Positions 7,941-16,194 are shown, counted from the stretch's first letter. The stretch is DNA of 34,245 bases from an uncultured Roseburia sp. (GCA_900539115.1 UQAQ01000034.1:1-34245), one strand, 5' to 3'. Numbers and translations are program-made. The notes: generated by a model from the letters alone, not told the origin.

Positions 7941-7987
7941 TTGACAACGTAAACCAACAGCGTTATGATGGGTTTACAAAGTAAACC
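7941..7987 (+). promoter_or_regulatory. Promoter and palindromic operator of the BlaI-type repressor gene
   Basis: TTGACA (7941-7946), a 17-base spacer and TATGAT (7964-7969) form a strong sigma-A promoter. GTAAACC (7949-7955), GGTTTAC (7971-7977) and GTAAACC (7981-7987) are three half-sites. The last two make the perfect palindrome GGTTTACAAAGTAAACC over the start of transcription. This fits autorepression by the BlaI/MecI-like protein encoded next, whose family binds TACA/TGTA-centred dyads. Confidence 0.8.
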
Positions 7988-8003
7988 GAAAAGGAGGATG
8001 AAA

Positions 8004-8381
8004 ATGATCACAAGTAAGGAATGGTACATCATGCAGGTGTTATGGGAAAATGGTGCCAGCAGTTTGATGGAAATTGTGGCACAGATGGAAAAAAAGACAA
8101 AATGGAGCAAGAGTACCTGTGCGACAATGCTGCGGCGAATGACAGAAAAAGGAGTGATTGGGTATGAGATGAAGGGGAAAACGAAGTATTTTTATCCTAT
8201 CGTTCAGAAGGATGAGGTGATTATGCCGGAGACAAAAAGTTTTTTGGGGCGTATCTATGATGGTAGTATTGGAGCGATGATGAGCACACTTGTGAAGCAG
8301 GGGGATTTGAGCGAGAAAGATATGGATGAATTAGAAGAAATATTAAAAAATGCACGTGAGAATGCAGAAAAGAAGGGGTGA
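8004..8381 (+). CDS. BlaI/MecI/CopY-family winged-helix repressor
   Basis: 125 residues from the ATG at 8004; AGGAGG is 6-7 bases upstream, and two earlier in-frame ATGs fit worse. It shows the family pattern: EWYIMQVLWENGASSLMEIV, then W-S-K-S-T-C-A-T-M-L-R-R-M (recognition helix of the winged HTH), and G-V-I-G-Y-E-M-K-G-K-T-K-Y-F-Y-P wing. The C-terminal helices (SFLGRIYDGSIGAMMSTLVK ... MDELEEILKNARENAEKKG) are those used for dimerisation and, in BlaI/MecI, for cleavage after signal sensing. It lies 4 bases before the M56 sensor gene, the standard two-gene arrangement, and is probably autoregulated through the palindrome at 7971-7987. Confidence 0.92.
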   Translation: MITSKEWYIMQVLWENGASSLMEIVAQMEKKTKWSKSTCATMLRRMTEKGVIGYEMKGKTKYFYPIVQKDEVIMPETKSFLGRIYDGSIGAMMSTLVKQGDLSEKDMDELEEILKNARENAEKKG

Positions 8382-8385
8382 TCGT

Positions 8386-10602
8386 ATGCGGGAAATAATG
8401 ATTTCATCGACGGTTATGATTTTGCTGGTTATGCTGTTTCGTGTTATTTTTCGAGGGACAGTCAGACATTGCTTGATATATGCCATGTGGTTTTTTGTGG
8501 CATTGCGTCTGCTTGTACCGGTAAATATTGGAACCTTTTCTTTTGGTGTGTCGGGAATGATGAATCAGGTTCAAAATCATACAGAAAATACAAAGGAAAT
8601 AGAAAATGACAAAATGCAGGAAGGCTCGTTAAATACGCTTGTTCTGCATAAAAATACAACTACAAATAGCAAGATGACAGTACCGGAAGAAAAGGAGACT
8701 CCGGCGCAGATTTCTGCGCAAGAAAAAATGCAGGAAGCGTGGAAGGCGTATAAAGATAAAATTTGGCTTGCTGGTACATGTAGTATTCTTTTAGTGGTTT
8801 TGGTAGCAAATATTTTTTATGTACATAAACTGAAAAAGAATAGAAAATCTTTTGATAAATTTCGAGAGGGAAAACTGCCGGTATATGTAACGGAAAATGT
8901 GCAGGTGCCATGCTTGTACGGAGTGTTTAAAACAGCAATTTACCTTCCGGCGCAGAGACTGGATCAGCTTACGGAAGAACAGGTGAAATGGATCATTTGC
9001 CATGAAGAGTGTCATTACCGGCAGGGAGATCATATCTGGTCATTGCTGCGAATCCTGTTGACGGCGGTGTATTGGTTCCATCCGCTCGTGTGGGCGGCGG
9101 CTTATTTATCAAAAAAAGATGCGGAAATTTCCTGTGACGAAAAAGTGCTAGCAAACTCGAATCTGACGCAGAAAATAGCTTATGGGAAGACGTTGATCTG
9201 CGTCGCATCCCGAGACCGGAAGTTGTCTGTTTTTTATCCGACGACTGCGGTAGTGGGGACAAAAAAGGAATTGAAAAATAGAATGCGAAAAATTGTGGAA
9301 GAAAATAAATACAAAAGAAAAGCAAAAGTGGTATTGGCTGTTATTATGGTGACGAGTGTAGTATTTACCTTTAGTGGATGTGGAAATGTGACACAAAAAG
9401 ATGCACAAAATTCATCGGCCACATCGGATAAAATAGAAAAATTGCAAACGACAAAAAACGCCAATTCGAAAGCGGCGGAGCAGGAAAAAGATACGATAAA
9501 AGATGATACAAAATGGAATGAAAAATTTACAGATTTTTTGAAAGAAAATCAAAAGAAATACAAATTATTTTCTGTAGTGACGGTCGGTGAAAAGAGAGAG
9601 CCGGTGCTCCTTGTGTCGAAAAAACAATACGCAAGCGATGTGTTAGACGGACTTTCCAGCAAGATACGAACGGACGTTACCGAAACCAGTGAACCGATGA
9701 AGATTAAGACGGGAGCGGATGTATATGTTTTGCAGGGCGATGAAGTGAAGAAAATAGATTCTATTTCGTGTTCGAGTAGTGGCGAGTGGATTCATGTGAA
9801 TGAGGGAAAAGTGTATGTGGATACACACCATAGTTTGACCGGGTTCGAATGGAATGATGGAAAGTGGACTTCGAACGAGATTGCACAAAAAATGGACAAG
9901 GATTACAAGAATTATGACACCGAATTTGCGAAGCAGTTCTTCTGGAATTTTGAGGTTGCGGACAGTGTAATATTCTGGAATAATACGAGTAAAAATAGAA
10001 AGAAAATAGAAACCGATTCGTATGGATCCGATTCGGTATTTCGTGTGCGGCTGGTAGATGGCGGTGTTAATTTTGAAAATCAGGCTGGCAGAGGTATTGT
10101 CCGTGACCTGAAAAAGACGGAGCAAACGGTCTTTGTATGTGATACCAGTGCGATTTATAAAAAAGAAAATAAACCGGTTATTTGGTTCAATTGTGTCAAT
10201 GATAAGAAGGAACAAAGGATTTGGAGTGCGTCGCCAAGTGTATGGGATCAGACCAAATGGGAGCAGTATTATATAGTCGAGGGAAAAAAGAAAGAATCGA
10301 CGATGCTGCGTCTGCGTCCGGCGACATTTTCCGGAAAAGGCAAAGCCGGGTATGAATGGCAGCAATTTTATCTGACAAAAGATGGAAAAGAACATGTGAC
10401 GGACGAAGACAGCATAATCTATGATCCGGATGCGGTGACGCAGGAAGATGTGGATAAAATGGGAGCATTCATTGATCATTTGTGGAAGAATCGTCTGGAG
10501 AAAGCGGAGTGCTTGATCAGTACGTATGAATATTTGGATATGTATAGTGGTTACGGCGATATTATGCATGAGAAATTATTGGCGGAAAAAGAAAAAATGT
10601 AG
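8386..10602 (+). CDS. M56 (BlaR1/MecR1-like) membrane zinc protease sensor with unusual extracellular domain
   Basis: 738 residues from the ATG at 8386, with GGGGTG ribosome site overlapping the blaI stop. Membrane segments lie at about 3-21, 30-47 and 125-146, another follows the active site, and the last is at 314-330. The zinc site HEECH (206-210) and the later DAEISCDEK motif are those of family M56. In BlaR1 and MecR1 the signal outside leads to repressor cleavage inside. Here the ~405-residue region after the last helix is Lys/Trp/Asp-rich and shows no SxxK/SxN/KTG penicillin-binding motifs. The ligand is therefore unlikely to be a beta-lactam bound in the usual way. No beta-lactamase or PBP gene follows; the element at 10602 begins at its stop codon. 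Confidence 0.88.
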   Translation: MREIMISSTVMILLVMLFRVIFRGTVRHCLIYAMWFFVALRLLVPVNIGTFSFGVSGMMNQVQNHTENTKEIENDKMQEGSLNTLVLHKNTTTNSKMTVPEEKETPAQISAQEKMQEAWKAYKDKIWLAGTCSILLVVLVANIFYVHKLKKNRKSFDKFREGKLPVYVTENVQVPCLYGVFKTAIYLPAQRLDQLTEEQVKWIICHEECHYRQGDHIWSLLRILLTAVYWFHPLVWAAAYLSKKDAEISCDEKVLANSNLTQKIAYGKTLICVASRDRKLSVFYPTTAVVGTKKELKNRMRKIVEENKYKRKAKVVLAVIMVTSVVFTFSGCGNVTQKDAQNSSATSDKIEKLQTTKNANSKAAEQEKDTIKDDTKWNEKFTDFLKENQKKYKLFSVVTVGEKREPVLLVSKKQYASDVLDGLSSKIRTDVTETSEPMKIKTGADVYVLQGDEVKKIDSISCSSSGEWIHVNEGKVYVDTHHSLTGFEWNDGKWTSNEIAQKMDKDYKNYDTEFAKQFFWNFEVADSVIFWNNTSKNRKKIETDSYGSDSVFRVRLVDGGVNFENQAGRGIVRDLKKTEQTVFVCDTSAIYKKENKPVIWFNCVNDKKEQRIWSASPSVWDQTKWEQYYIVEGKKKESTMLRLRPATFSGKGKAGYEWQQFYLTKDGKEHVTDEDSIIYDPDAVTQEDVDKMGAFIDHLWKNRLEKAECLISTYEYLDMYSGYGDIMHEKLLAEKEKM

Positions 10603-10794
10603 TAACTATTCAGGCCCCCTCTCTCTCATTCGCATTTCGAACACTTCGTGTTCTTTCCCGCCTTTGACAAGGCTAAAAATGCTCATATGTGGAGAGGGGA
10701 GCCCTATTAGGATCCTAATGTATGAAAATCAAAGTCTCTTACGTGCAAGCACGACGATTCGTTGATTCTCATACATTAGATCCTGAATAGTTAC
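10602..10794. repeat. Structured palindromic repeat, copy 1 (MITE-like)
   Basis: Ends are GTAACTATTCAGG and CCTGAATAGTTAC, a perfect 13-bp terminal inverted repeat. Inside are two arms. Arm 1 has CCCCTCTC paired with GAGAGGGG and two sub-hairpins, GAACACTTCGTGTTC and GCCTTTGACAAGGC. Arm 2 has AATGTATGA...TCATACATT and the sub-hairpin CGTGCAAGCACG. Copy 2 (18994-19188) is nearly the same, with the folds kept. No protein is encoded. It starts within the M56 stop codon and ends 19 bases before the T-box promoter. Confidence 0.85.
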
Positions 10795-10813
10795 AAAAAA
10801 ATAAATTTTTTTC

Positions 10814-10842
10814 TTGCCAACGAAAAAAAAGTGTGCTAGAAT
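10814..10842 (+). promoter_or_regulatory. Promoter of the T-box / AspRS-gatCAB transcript
   Basis: TTGCCA (10814-10819), a 17-base spacer and TAGAAT (10837-10842), with TG one base upstream of the -10 (extended -10). Transcription should begin near 10849, just before the T-box stem I. Confidence 0.75.
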
Positions 10843-10848
10843 GACAGA

Positions 10849-11119
10849 CAAAGGCAAAGAAGGAAACGATTGCTTATGCAGTGACCTTACGACAGGAAGA
10901 GGCGTCACCGACTGAGAGCGCACTCACGGAAGCGGTAAGCAGGAGAACATTCCGGAGCAGGTAGGCTGAACTAGAGTAGGCTTGCACGGGTCGCACCGTT
11001 ATCTGTCAGAAAAGAGGAAAATTCCATGAATTTTCAACGCGGGTGGTACCGCGGGTAAGAGATAAGAATATTGATACCCGTCCCGGCGAAGCTTCAGGCT
11101 TTGCTGAGGCGGGTTTTTT
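10849..11119 (+). ncRNA. T-box riboswitch with an AAC (asparagine) specifier
   Basis: The T-box sequence GGGTGGTACCGCGG lies at about 11041-11054. It is followed by an intrinsic terminator, ACCCGTC/GGCGGGT with an inner GCGAAGC/GCTTTGC helix, ending in TTTTTT at 11119. In stem I, GGAA (10862-10865) pairs with TTCC (10950-10953) and GCTTA (10872-10876) with TAAGC (10936-10940). Between them the 3' side of the internal loop reads GAACA, so the specifier is AAC (10946-10948) followed by the conserved purine. Uncharged tRNA(Asn) should stabilise the antiterminator and turn on the AspRS-gatCAB genes. The specifier assignment comes from hand folding. Confidence 0.88.
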
Positions 11120-11202
11120 GTATGTAAAATATACGTAAAAACAAGTTTCAGAGCCGGAGCAGAACAAAAATTTGTTTCGTAGAGCCACCAAAAAAGTCAA
11201 CT

Positions 11203-11239
11203 TCACATATCTCCTCCTGCAGGCAGGATCGATATGTGA
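11203..11239 (+). promoter_or_regulatory. Hairpin carrying an anti-ribosome-site sequence between T-box and start codon
   Basis: TCACATATC (11203-11211) pairs with GATATGTGA (11231-11239). Its loop holds CCTCCT (11213-11218), complementary to the AGGAGG ribosome site at 11264-11269, and the palindrome CCTGCAGG. Pairing of the loop to the ribosome site would compete with translation of AspRS. The stem is visible; a regulatory role is speculative. Confidence 0.4.
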
Positions 11240-11274
11240 CTTTGGAACTCTGGCATCTACAGAAGGAGGTACTC

Positions 11275-12615
11275 ATGAAATTTGTAACAGGAAGCACAGA
11301 AAAACAAGTAATGGAGATCTCGGATGTCCTGGCGCAGTTAGACAGTCTGGCAGGAAAAGAGATTCGGATGAACGGAGCAATTCACACCATACGTGATATG
11401 GGAGATGTTGCTTTCGTCGTGTTGAGAAAACGGGAAGGGCTGGTGCAGACCGTCTTTGAGACCGGTGCGGTCAAGGAGAAGGAGCTGAAAGACCTGAAAG
11501 AGGCAGCGACCGTCGAAGTCAGCGGAGTCGTTGCATTGGAGGATCGTGCGCCGAACGGATTTGAGATTCGGTTGACAGAAGTTACTATTTTGTCCGAACC
11601 GAAAGAGCCGATGCCGATTCCAATCAGCAAATGGAAATTAAACACATCACTCGAGACAAAATTAAATCTTCGTCCGATTTCACTTCGAAATGTCAGAGAG
11701 CGGGCAAAATTCAAGATTCAGGAAGGAATCGTTAGAGGATTCCGCGATTACTTATTTTCACAAGGATTTACAGAAATTCATACCCCGAAGATTGGTGCAA
11801 AAGGTGCCGAGGGCGGAGCTAATATTTTCAAATTGGAATATTTCCACAGACCTGCCGTACTTGAGCAGAGTCCACAGTTTTATAAACAGATGATGGTCGG
11901 TGTGTTTGACCGTGTATTTGAGGCGGCGCCGGTATTTCGTGCAGAAAAACACAATACCAAACGGCATTTGAACGAATACACATCGCTCGATTTTGAGATG
12001 GGTTATATCGACAGTTTCCAGGATATCATGGAGATGGAAACTGGATTTTTACAATATACAATGAAACTTTTGGAAAAAGAATACGCAAAAGAGCTGAAAA
12101 TGCTCGGCGTCACACTTCCAAAGACAGACGAGATCCCACAGGTTCATTTTGATGAAGCAAAGCGTCTCGTGTCGGAGAAATACAATCGCAAGATTCGCAA
12201 TCCTTACGATCTGGAGCCGGAAGAAGAGATGTTAATAGGAAAATATTTCAAAGAAGAATATGGGGCAGACTTCGTATTTGTCACCCATTATCCTTCGAAG
12301 AAACGTCCATTTTATGCGATGGATGATCCGGAAGATCCGAAATTTACATTGAGCTTTGACCTGCTCTTTGACGGATTGGAAGTGACGACCGGCGGACAGC
12401 GTATTCACGATCTGGATATGCTCGAAGAAAAGATTGCGGCGAGAGGAATGACCGAAGAGGGAATGGAACATTATCTTCAGGTATTCCGCCACGGTATGCC
12501 GCCACACGGAGGTCTGGGAATCGGACTGGAGCGTATCACGATGAAACTTTTGGGCGAGGACAACGTGCGCGAGACAACATTGTTCCCACGTGATCTGAAC
12601 CGACTGGAACCGTAA
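11275..12615 (+). CDS. aspS: Archaeal-type (non-discriminating) aspartyl-tRNA synthetase
   Basis: 446 residues from the ATG at 11275 behind AAGGAGGT; an upstream in-frame start at 11236 lacks a site. An N-terminal OB-fold anticodon-binding domain (about 1-115) is followed by the class II core. Motif 2 is FRAEKHNTKRHLNEYTSLDF and motif 3 is GLGIGLERITMKLLG, near the end. At ~446 residues it lacks the GAD insertion of the ~590-residue bacterial AspRS, which marks the archaeal type. Such enzymes often charge both tRNA(Asp) and tRNA(Asn) with Asp. Co-transcription with gatCAB and the Asn T-box strongly suggests that it makes Asp-tRNA(Asn), which GatCAB then amidates. Confidence 0.93.
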   Translation: MKFVTGSTEKQVMEISDVLAQLDSLAGKEIRMNGAIHTIRDMGDVAFVVLRKREGLVQTVFETGAVKEKELKDLKEAATVEVSGVVALEDRAPNGFEIRLTEVTILSEPKEPMPIPISKWKLNTSLETKLNLRPISLRNVRERAKFKIQEGIVRGFRDYLFSQGFTEIHTPKIGAKGAEGGANIFKLEYFHRPAVLEQSPQFYKQMMVGVFDRVFEAAPVFRAEKHNTKRHLNEYTSLDFEMGYIDSFQDIMEMETGFLQYTMKLLEKEYAKELKMLGVTLPKTDEIPQVHFDEAKRLVSEKYNRKIRNPYDLEPEEEMLIGKYFKEEYGADFVFVTHYPSKKRPFYAMDDPEDPKFTLSFDLLFDGLEVTTGGQRIHDLDMLEEKIAARGMTEEGMEHYLQVFRHGMPPHGGLGIGLERITMKLLGEDNVRETTLFPRDLNRLEP

Positions 12616-12634
12616 GGAAGAATGGAGGAAAATT

Positions 12635-12928
12635 ATGGCAAATATTATTTCGGATGAAACGATCGAGTATGTAGGTATCCTTGCCAAATTGGAACTTTCG
12701 GAGGAAGAGAAAGAACAGGCAAAAAAAGATATGGGTAGTATGCTCGACTATATTGATAAGTTGAATGAATTGGACACGACGGGCGTGGAGCCAATGTCCC
12801 ACGTATTTCCGGTGGACAATGTGTTCCGAGAAGATGTAGTGACCAACGGTGATGACCGGGATGAAATGCTTGCGAATGCGCCGCAGAAAAAAGACGGTAC
12901 TTACATGGTGCCTAAGACATTCGCATAA
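12635..12928 (+). CDS. gatC: Asp/Glu-tRNA amidotransferase subunit C
   Basis: 97 residues, the usual GatC length. It has the typical N-terminal helix (IEYVGILAKLELSEEEKEQAKKDMGSMLDYIDKLNELDTTGVEPMSHV) and the downstream loop FPVDNVFREDVV that wraps the GatA-GatB interface. It carries no active site and stabilises the complex. It lies 19 bases after aspS with GGAGG as ribosome site and 11 bases before gatA. Confidence 0.95.
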   Translation: MANIISDETIEYVGILAKLELSEEEKEQAKKDMGSMLDYIDKLNELDTTGVEPMSHVFPVDNVFREDVVTNGDDRDEMLANAPQKKDGTYMVPKTFA

Positions 12929-12939
12929 GGAGGGCAATT

Positions 12940-14403
12940 ATGGATTTGATGAAATATACTGCCGTCGCTCTTGGAAAGAAGATCAAAGCCGGAGAAGTGA
13001 CGGTAAAAGAAGCAGCGCAGGCTGCCTTAGACCAGATAAAGAAATCAGAAGAAACCTTAAACAGTTATGTGACAGTATTGGAAGAAAATGACATTTTTGC
13101 CCGCGCGGAAGAAGTGCAGAAGCAGATCGATGCCGGCGAATTGACAGGACCGCTTGCCGGAGTTCCGGTTGCCATCAAAGACAACATGTGTACCAAAGGC
13201 GTACTGACAACCTGCAGTTCGAAAATTCTTGCTGATTTCAAGCCGACTTATACTGCAGAGGCGGTAGCTAACCTCGAAAAGGCGGGGGCTGTTATCATCG
13301 GAAAGACCAATATGGATGAATTTGCGATGGGAAGTACGACGGAGACATCCGCATACGGAATTACGAGAAACCCACACAATACAAACCACGTACCGGGCGG
13401 TTCTTCGGGCGGTTCCTGTGTAGCGGTAGCCGCAGGAGAATGTTCGTATGCACTTGGTTCCGATACCGGTGGATCGATCCGCCAGCCAAGTTCTTTTTGC
13501 GGCGTGACCGGCTTGAAACCGACGTACGGAACGGTTTCTCGTTATGGTTTGATCGCGTATGGATCTTCCCTTGACCAGATCGGACCGGTAGCAAAAGATG
13601 TGACGGACTGTGCAGCCATTTTGGAAGCTATTTCCTCCTATGATAAGAAAGACAGCACCTCGATCCGACGCGACGACCTTGATTTCACATCGGCACTTGT
13701 CGATGATGTCAAAGGCATGAAGATCGGTATTCCGAGAGACTATTTTGGCGAAGGACTTGATCCACAGGTCAAAGCAGCCGTATTGAAGACTGCGGATGTG
13801 CTGAAAGAAAAAGGTGCGGTTGTGGAAGAATTTGATCTGAGCCTTGTAGAATATGCGATTCCGGCGTATTATGTCATTGCGTCAGCGGAAGCAAGTTCGA
13901 ACTTGTCACGTTTTGACGGTGTCAAATACGGATATCGTACGAAAGAGTACGAAGGGCTTCATAATATGTATAAAAAGACGCGTTCCGAAGGATTTGGTCC
14001 GGAAGTAAAACGTCGAATCATGCTTGGTTCCTTTGTTCTCAGCAGTGGATATTACGATGCGTATTATTTGAAAGCGCTGCGTACGAAAGCATTGATCAAA
14101 AAGGCATTTGATGATGCCTTTGCCAAATACGATGTGATCCTTGCACCGGCAGCTCCGACGACAGCACCGGAGATTGGAAAGAGTCTCAGTGATCCGATCA
14201 AAATGTATCTTGGTGATATATATACAATTTCTGTCAATCTTGCCGGCCTTCCGGGAATCTGCCTTCCTTGCGGAAAGGACGACAAAGGGCTTCCGATCGG
14301 CGTACAGATGATTGGAGATTGTTTCAAAGAAAAGACAATTATCCGCGCGGCTTACAGTTATGAGCAGGCGCGTGGTGACATAGAAGCACAAGGAGGAATG
14401 TAA
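12940..14403 (+). CDS. gatA: Asp/Glu-tRNA amidotransferase subunit A (amidase)
   Basis: 487 residues, full length for GatA. The amidase signature is intact: Lys80 (PVAIKDNM), Ser155 (PGGSSGGS) and Ser179 (DTGGSIRQPSSFCGVTG) form the Ser-cisSer-Lys triad that releases ammonia from glutamine. The ammonia is channelled to GatB to convert Asp-tRNA(Asn), and possibly Glu-tRNA(Gln), to the amide form. AGGAGG lies about 7 bases before the ATG, and the stop is followed after one base by the gatB start, so translation is probably coupled. Confidence 0.96.
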   Translation: MDLMKYTAVALGKKIKAGEVTVKEAAQAALDQIKKSEETLNSYVTVLEENDIFARAEEVQKQIDAGELTGPLAGVPVAIKDNMCTKGVLTTCSSKILADFKPTYTAEAVANLEKAGAVIIGKTNMDEFAMGSTTETSAYGITRNPHNTNHVPGGSSGGSCVAVAAGECSYALGSDTGGSIRQPSSFCGVTGLKPTYGTVSRYGLIAYGSSLDQIGPVAKDVTDCAAILEAISSYDKKDSTSIRRDDLDFTSALVDDVKGMKIGIPRDYFGEGLDPQVKAAVLKTADVLKEKGAVVEEFDLSLVEYAIPAYYVIASAEASSNLSRFDGVKYGYRTKEYEGLHNMYKKTRSEGFGPEVKRRIMLGSFVLSSGYYDAYYLKALRTKALIKKAFDDAFAKYDVILAPAAPTTAPEIGKSLSDPIKMYLGDIYTISVNLAGLPGICLPCGKDDKGLPIGVQMIGDCFKEKTIIRAAYSYEQARGDIEAQGGM

Positions 14404-14404
14404 G

Positions 14405-15835
14405 ATGGCAAAACAATACGAAACCGTCATTGGTCTTGAAGTCCATGTGGAACTTGCGACAAAGACGAAGATTTTTTGCGGATGCAGCACCGCATTTGGT
14501 GGCGCTCCGAATACACATACCTGCCCGGTTTGTACCGGTATGCCGGGTTCTCTCCCAGTGCTGAACAAACAAGTGGTGGAATATGCGATGGCGGTCGGAC
14601 TTGCGACAAATTGTTCGATCACGCAGTATTGCAAATTTGACCGTAAAAACTATTTTTATCCGGATAACCCGCAGAACTACCAGATTTCACAGCTTTATCT
14701 GCCGATCTGCCGCAATGGACACGTCGATATCGAGACGCCGGCAGGGAAAAAACAGGTGCGTATCCATGAGATTCATATGGAAGAAGATGCCGGAAAATTG
14801 GTGCATGATGACTGGGAAGACTGCTCTCTCGTGGACTACAACCGTTCCGGTGTGCCGTTGATTGAGATCGTATCGGAGCCGGATATGCGGAGTGCGGAAG
14901 AAGTTATCGCGTATCTTGAAAAACTGCGCATGACGATCCAATATCTCGGCGCTTCGGATTGTAAATTAAATGAAGGTTCGATGCGTGCCGACGTCAACCT
15001 TTCGGTTCGCGAAGTCGGCGCCGGTGAATTTGGTACACGTACCGAGATGAAAAACCTGAACTCGTTTAAAGCGATTTCCCGTGCAATTGAGGGCGAACGC
15101 GCACGTCAGATCGAACTTATCGAGGAGGGCAAAAAAGTCATCCAGGAGACACGCCGTTGGGATGATAACAAGGAATATTCGTATGCGATGCGTTCCAAAG
15201 AGGATGCACAGGATTACCGATATTTTCCGGATCCCGACCTTGTGCCGATCCGAATCAGCGACGAGTGGATCGAAGCCGTGAAAGAACGCCAGCCGGAACT
15301 TCAGGATGCGAAAGCCGAACGTTACAAAAAAGAATTTGATATTCCGGAGTACGACATCGGTATTATTACCGGTTCCAAAAAACTCGCCGATATCTTTGAG
15401 GAGACGACGGCAATCTGCCACAATCCGAAAAAGGTATCAAACTGGCTCATGGTGGAGACCATGCGTCTCTTAAAAGAGAAGGAAATGGAGCCGGAAGACA
15501 TTACATTTACCCCGGAAAATCTGGCAGCATTGATTCAACTGACAGATGAAAATGCGATTAACTCGACCGTGGCAAAAGAAGTCTTTGAGAAAATGTTCTC
15601 CGAGGACATTGACGTGAATCAATATGTCGAAGAAAACGGCTTAAAGACCGTCAACGACGAGGGCGCTCTCCGCTCTGTAGTTGAGCAGGTGATCGCAGAC
15701 AATCCGCAGTCGGTAGCCGATTATCAGGCAGGAAAGACAAAAGCCATCGGATTCTTAGTCGGACAGACGATGAAGGCGATGAAAGGAAAAGCAGATCCGG
15801 GAATGGTAAATAAACTGTTGAAGGAATTGCTGTAG
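14405..15835 (+). CDS. gatB: Asp/Glu-tRNA amidotransferase subunit B
   Basis: 476 residues, full length. The N-terminal kinase-like domain starts with ETVIGLEVHVEL and has the zinc site CGCS ... CPVC, plus the EDAGK segment that activates the tRNA-bound carboxylate. The C-terminal YqeY-like tail, which binds tRNA, ends with GFLVGQTMKAMKGKADPGMVNKLLKELL. It is the last gene of the AspRS-gatCAB operon and is closed by the terminator at 15858. Its ribosome site (GGAGGAATG) lies within the end of gatA. Confidence 0.96.
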   Translation: MAKQYETVIGLEVHVELATKTKIFCGCSTAFGGAPNTHTCPVCTGMPGSLPVLNKQVVEYAMAVGLATNCSITQYCKFDRKNYFYPDNPQNYQISQLYLPICRNGHVDIETPAGKKQVRIHEIHMEEDAGKLVHDDWEDCSLVDYNRSGVPLIEIVSEPDMRSAEEVIAYLEKLRMTIQYLGASDCKLNEGSMRADVNLSVREVGAGEFGTRTEMKNLNSFKAISRAIEGERARQIELIEEGKKVIQETRRWDDNKEYSYAMRSKEDAQDYRYFPDPDLVPIRISDEWIEAVKERQPELQDAKAERYKKEFDIPEYDIGIITGSKKLADIFEETTAICHNPKKVSNWLMVETMRLLKEKEMEPEDITFTPENLAALIQLTDENAINSTVAKEVFEKMFSEDIDVNQYVEENGLKTVNDEGALRSVVEQVIADNPQSVADYQAGKTKAIGFLVGQTMKAMKGKADPGMVNKLLKELL

Positions 15836-15857
15836 ATAGAAGTTCGAAAATGATTTT

Positions 15858-15910
15858 AGCCGCAGCGCGGACAGGTTTGGAATGAGACCGGTTCGAACTG
15901 CGGCTTTTTG
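15858..15910 (+). terminator. Terminator of the AspRS-gatCAB operon
   Basis: AGCCGCAG (15858-15865) pairs with CTGCGGCT (15898-15905), followed by TTTTT. The loop contains further short pairing. On the other strand it may also limit transcription coming from the antitoxin gene at 15931. Confidence 0.8.
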
Positions 15911-15930
15911 CAAAACATGTTATTTCATTT

Positions 15931-16194
15931 CTAATTGTTTAGATCTGTGGACGTATTCTGCATATTATTTTGATTGTTTTCTTGGTGGAAATCCATAAAA
16001 GCACTTCGTCCATGATCAGATTCTATTATGTGAGAAGAAGCCTGAATATCAAAAGGAATTCTTCTTTCTCGGACGACGGCACGGGCAAAAACATTAAAAG
16101 CAGTAGTAGCATTCATGCCAAAATCAGCACAAAGTAAATCGAATTCATGTTTAAGGTTTTCGTCCATGCGAATACTAAAAGTTGCCTGAGCCAT
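15931..16194 (-). CDS. Orphan RelB/DinJ-family antitoxin
   Basis: 87 residues. The N-terminal half fits the RelB/DinJ ribbon-helix-helix pattern: ATFSIRMDENLKHEFDLLCADFGMNATTAFNVFARAVVRERRIPFDI. The C-terminal half, which normally binds the toxin, is Asn/Gln-rich (HQENNQNNMQNTSTDLNN) and does not show the usual conserved ending. No RelE/YafQ-like toxin gene lies downstream, where only 20 bases separate it from the gatCAB terminator. The ribosome site AGAAGGTA precedes the ATG. It keeps a good promoter with an overlapping palindrome (16227-16267), so the repressor function may persist. Confidence 0.82.
   Translation of the reverse strand: MAQATFSIRMDENLKHEFDLLCADFGMNATTAFNVFARAVVRERRIPFDIQASSHIIESDHGRSAFMDFHQENNQNNMQNTSTDLNN

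Noticed and set aside
9370..9390. Lipoprotein anchor (TFSGC) in the M56 protein
   Set aside because: It follows the last of several membrane helices and not a signal peptide; cleavage there would separate sensor from protease. Recorded only as an oddity.
9643..10569. Minus-strand 308-codon frame opposite the M56 gene
   Set aside because: Composition is Ile/Phe/Arg/His-rich as expected for a reverse shadow, it has no ribosome site, and the plus-strand gene is unambiguous.
10602..10794. Rho-independent terminator only, after the M56 gene
   Set aside because: The element is far larger than a terminator, recurs at 18994 in a 5' leader on the other side of a gene, and has conserved ends; a termination role may be secondary.
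11275..12615. Asparaginyl-tRNA synthetase instead of AspRS
   Set aside because: Sequence order and the ending LFPRDLNRLEP fit the archaeal AspRS type, and gatCAB directly behind it would be redundant with a true AsnRS.
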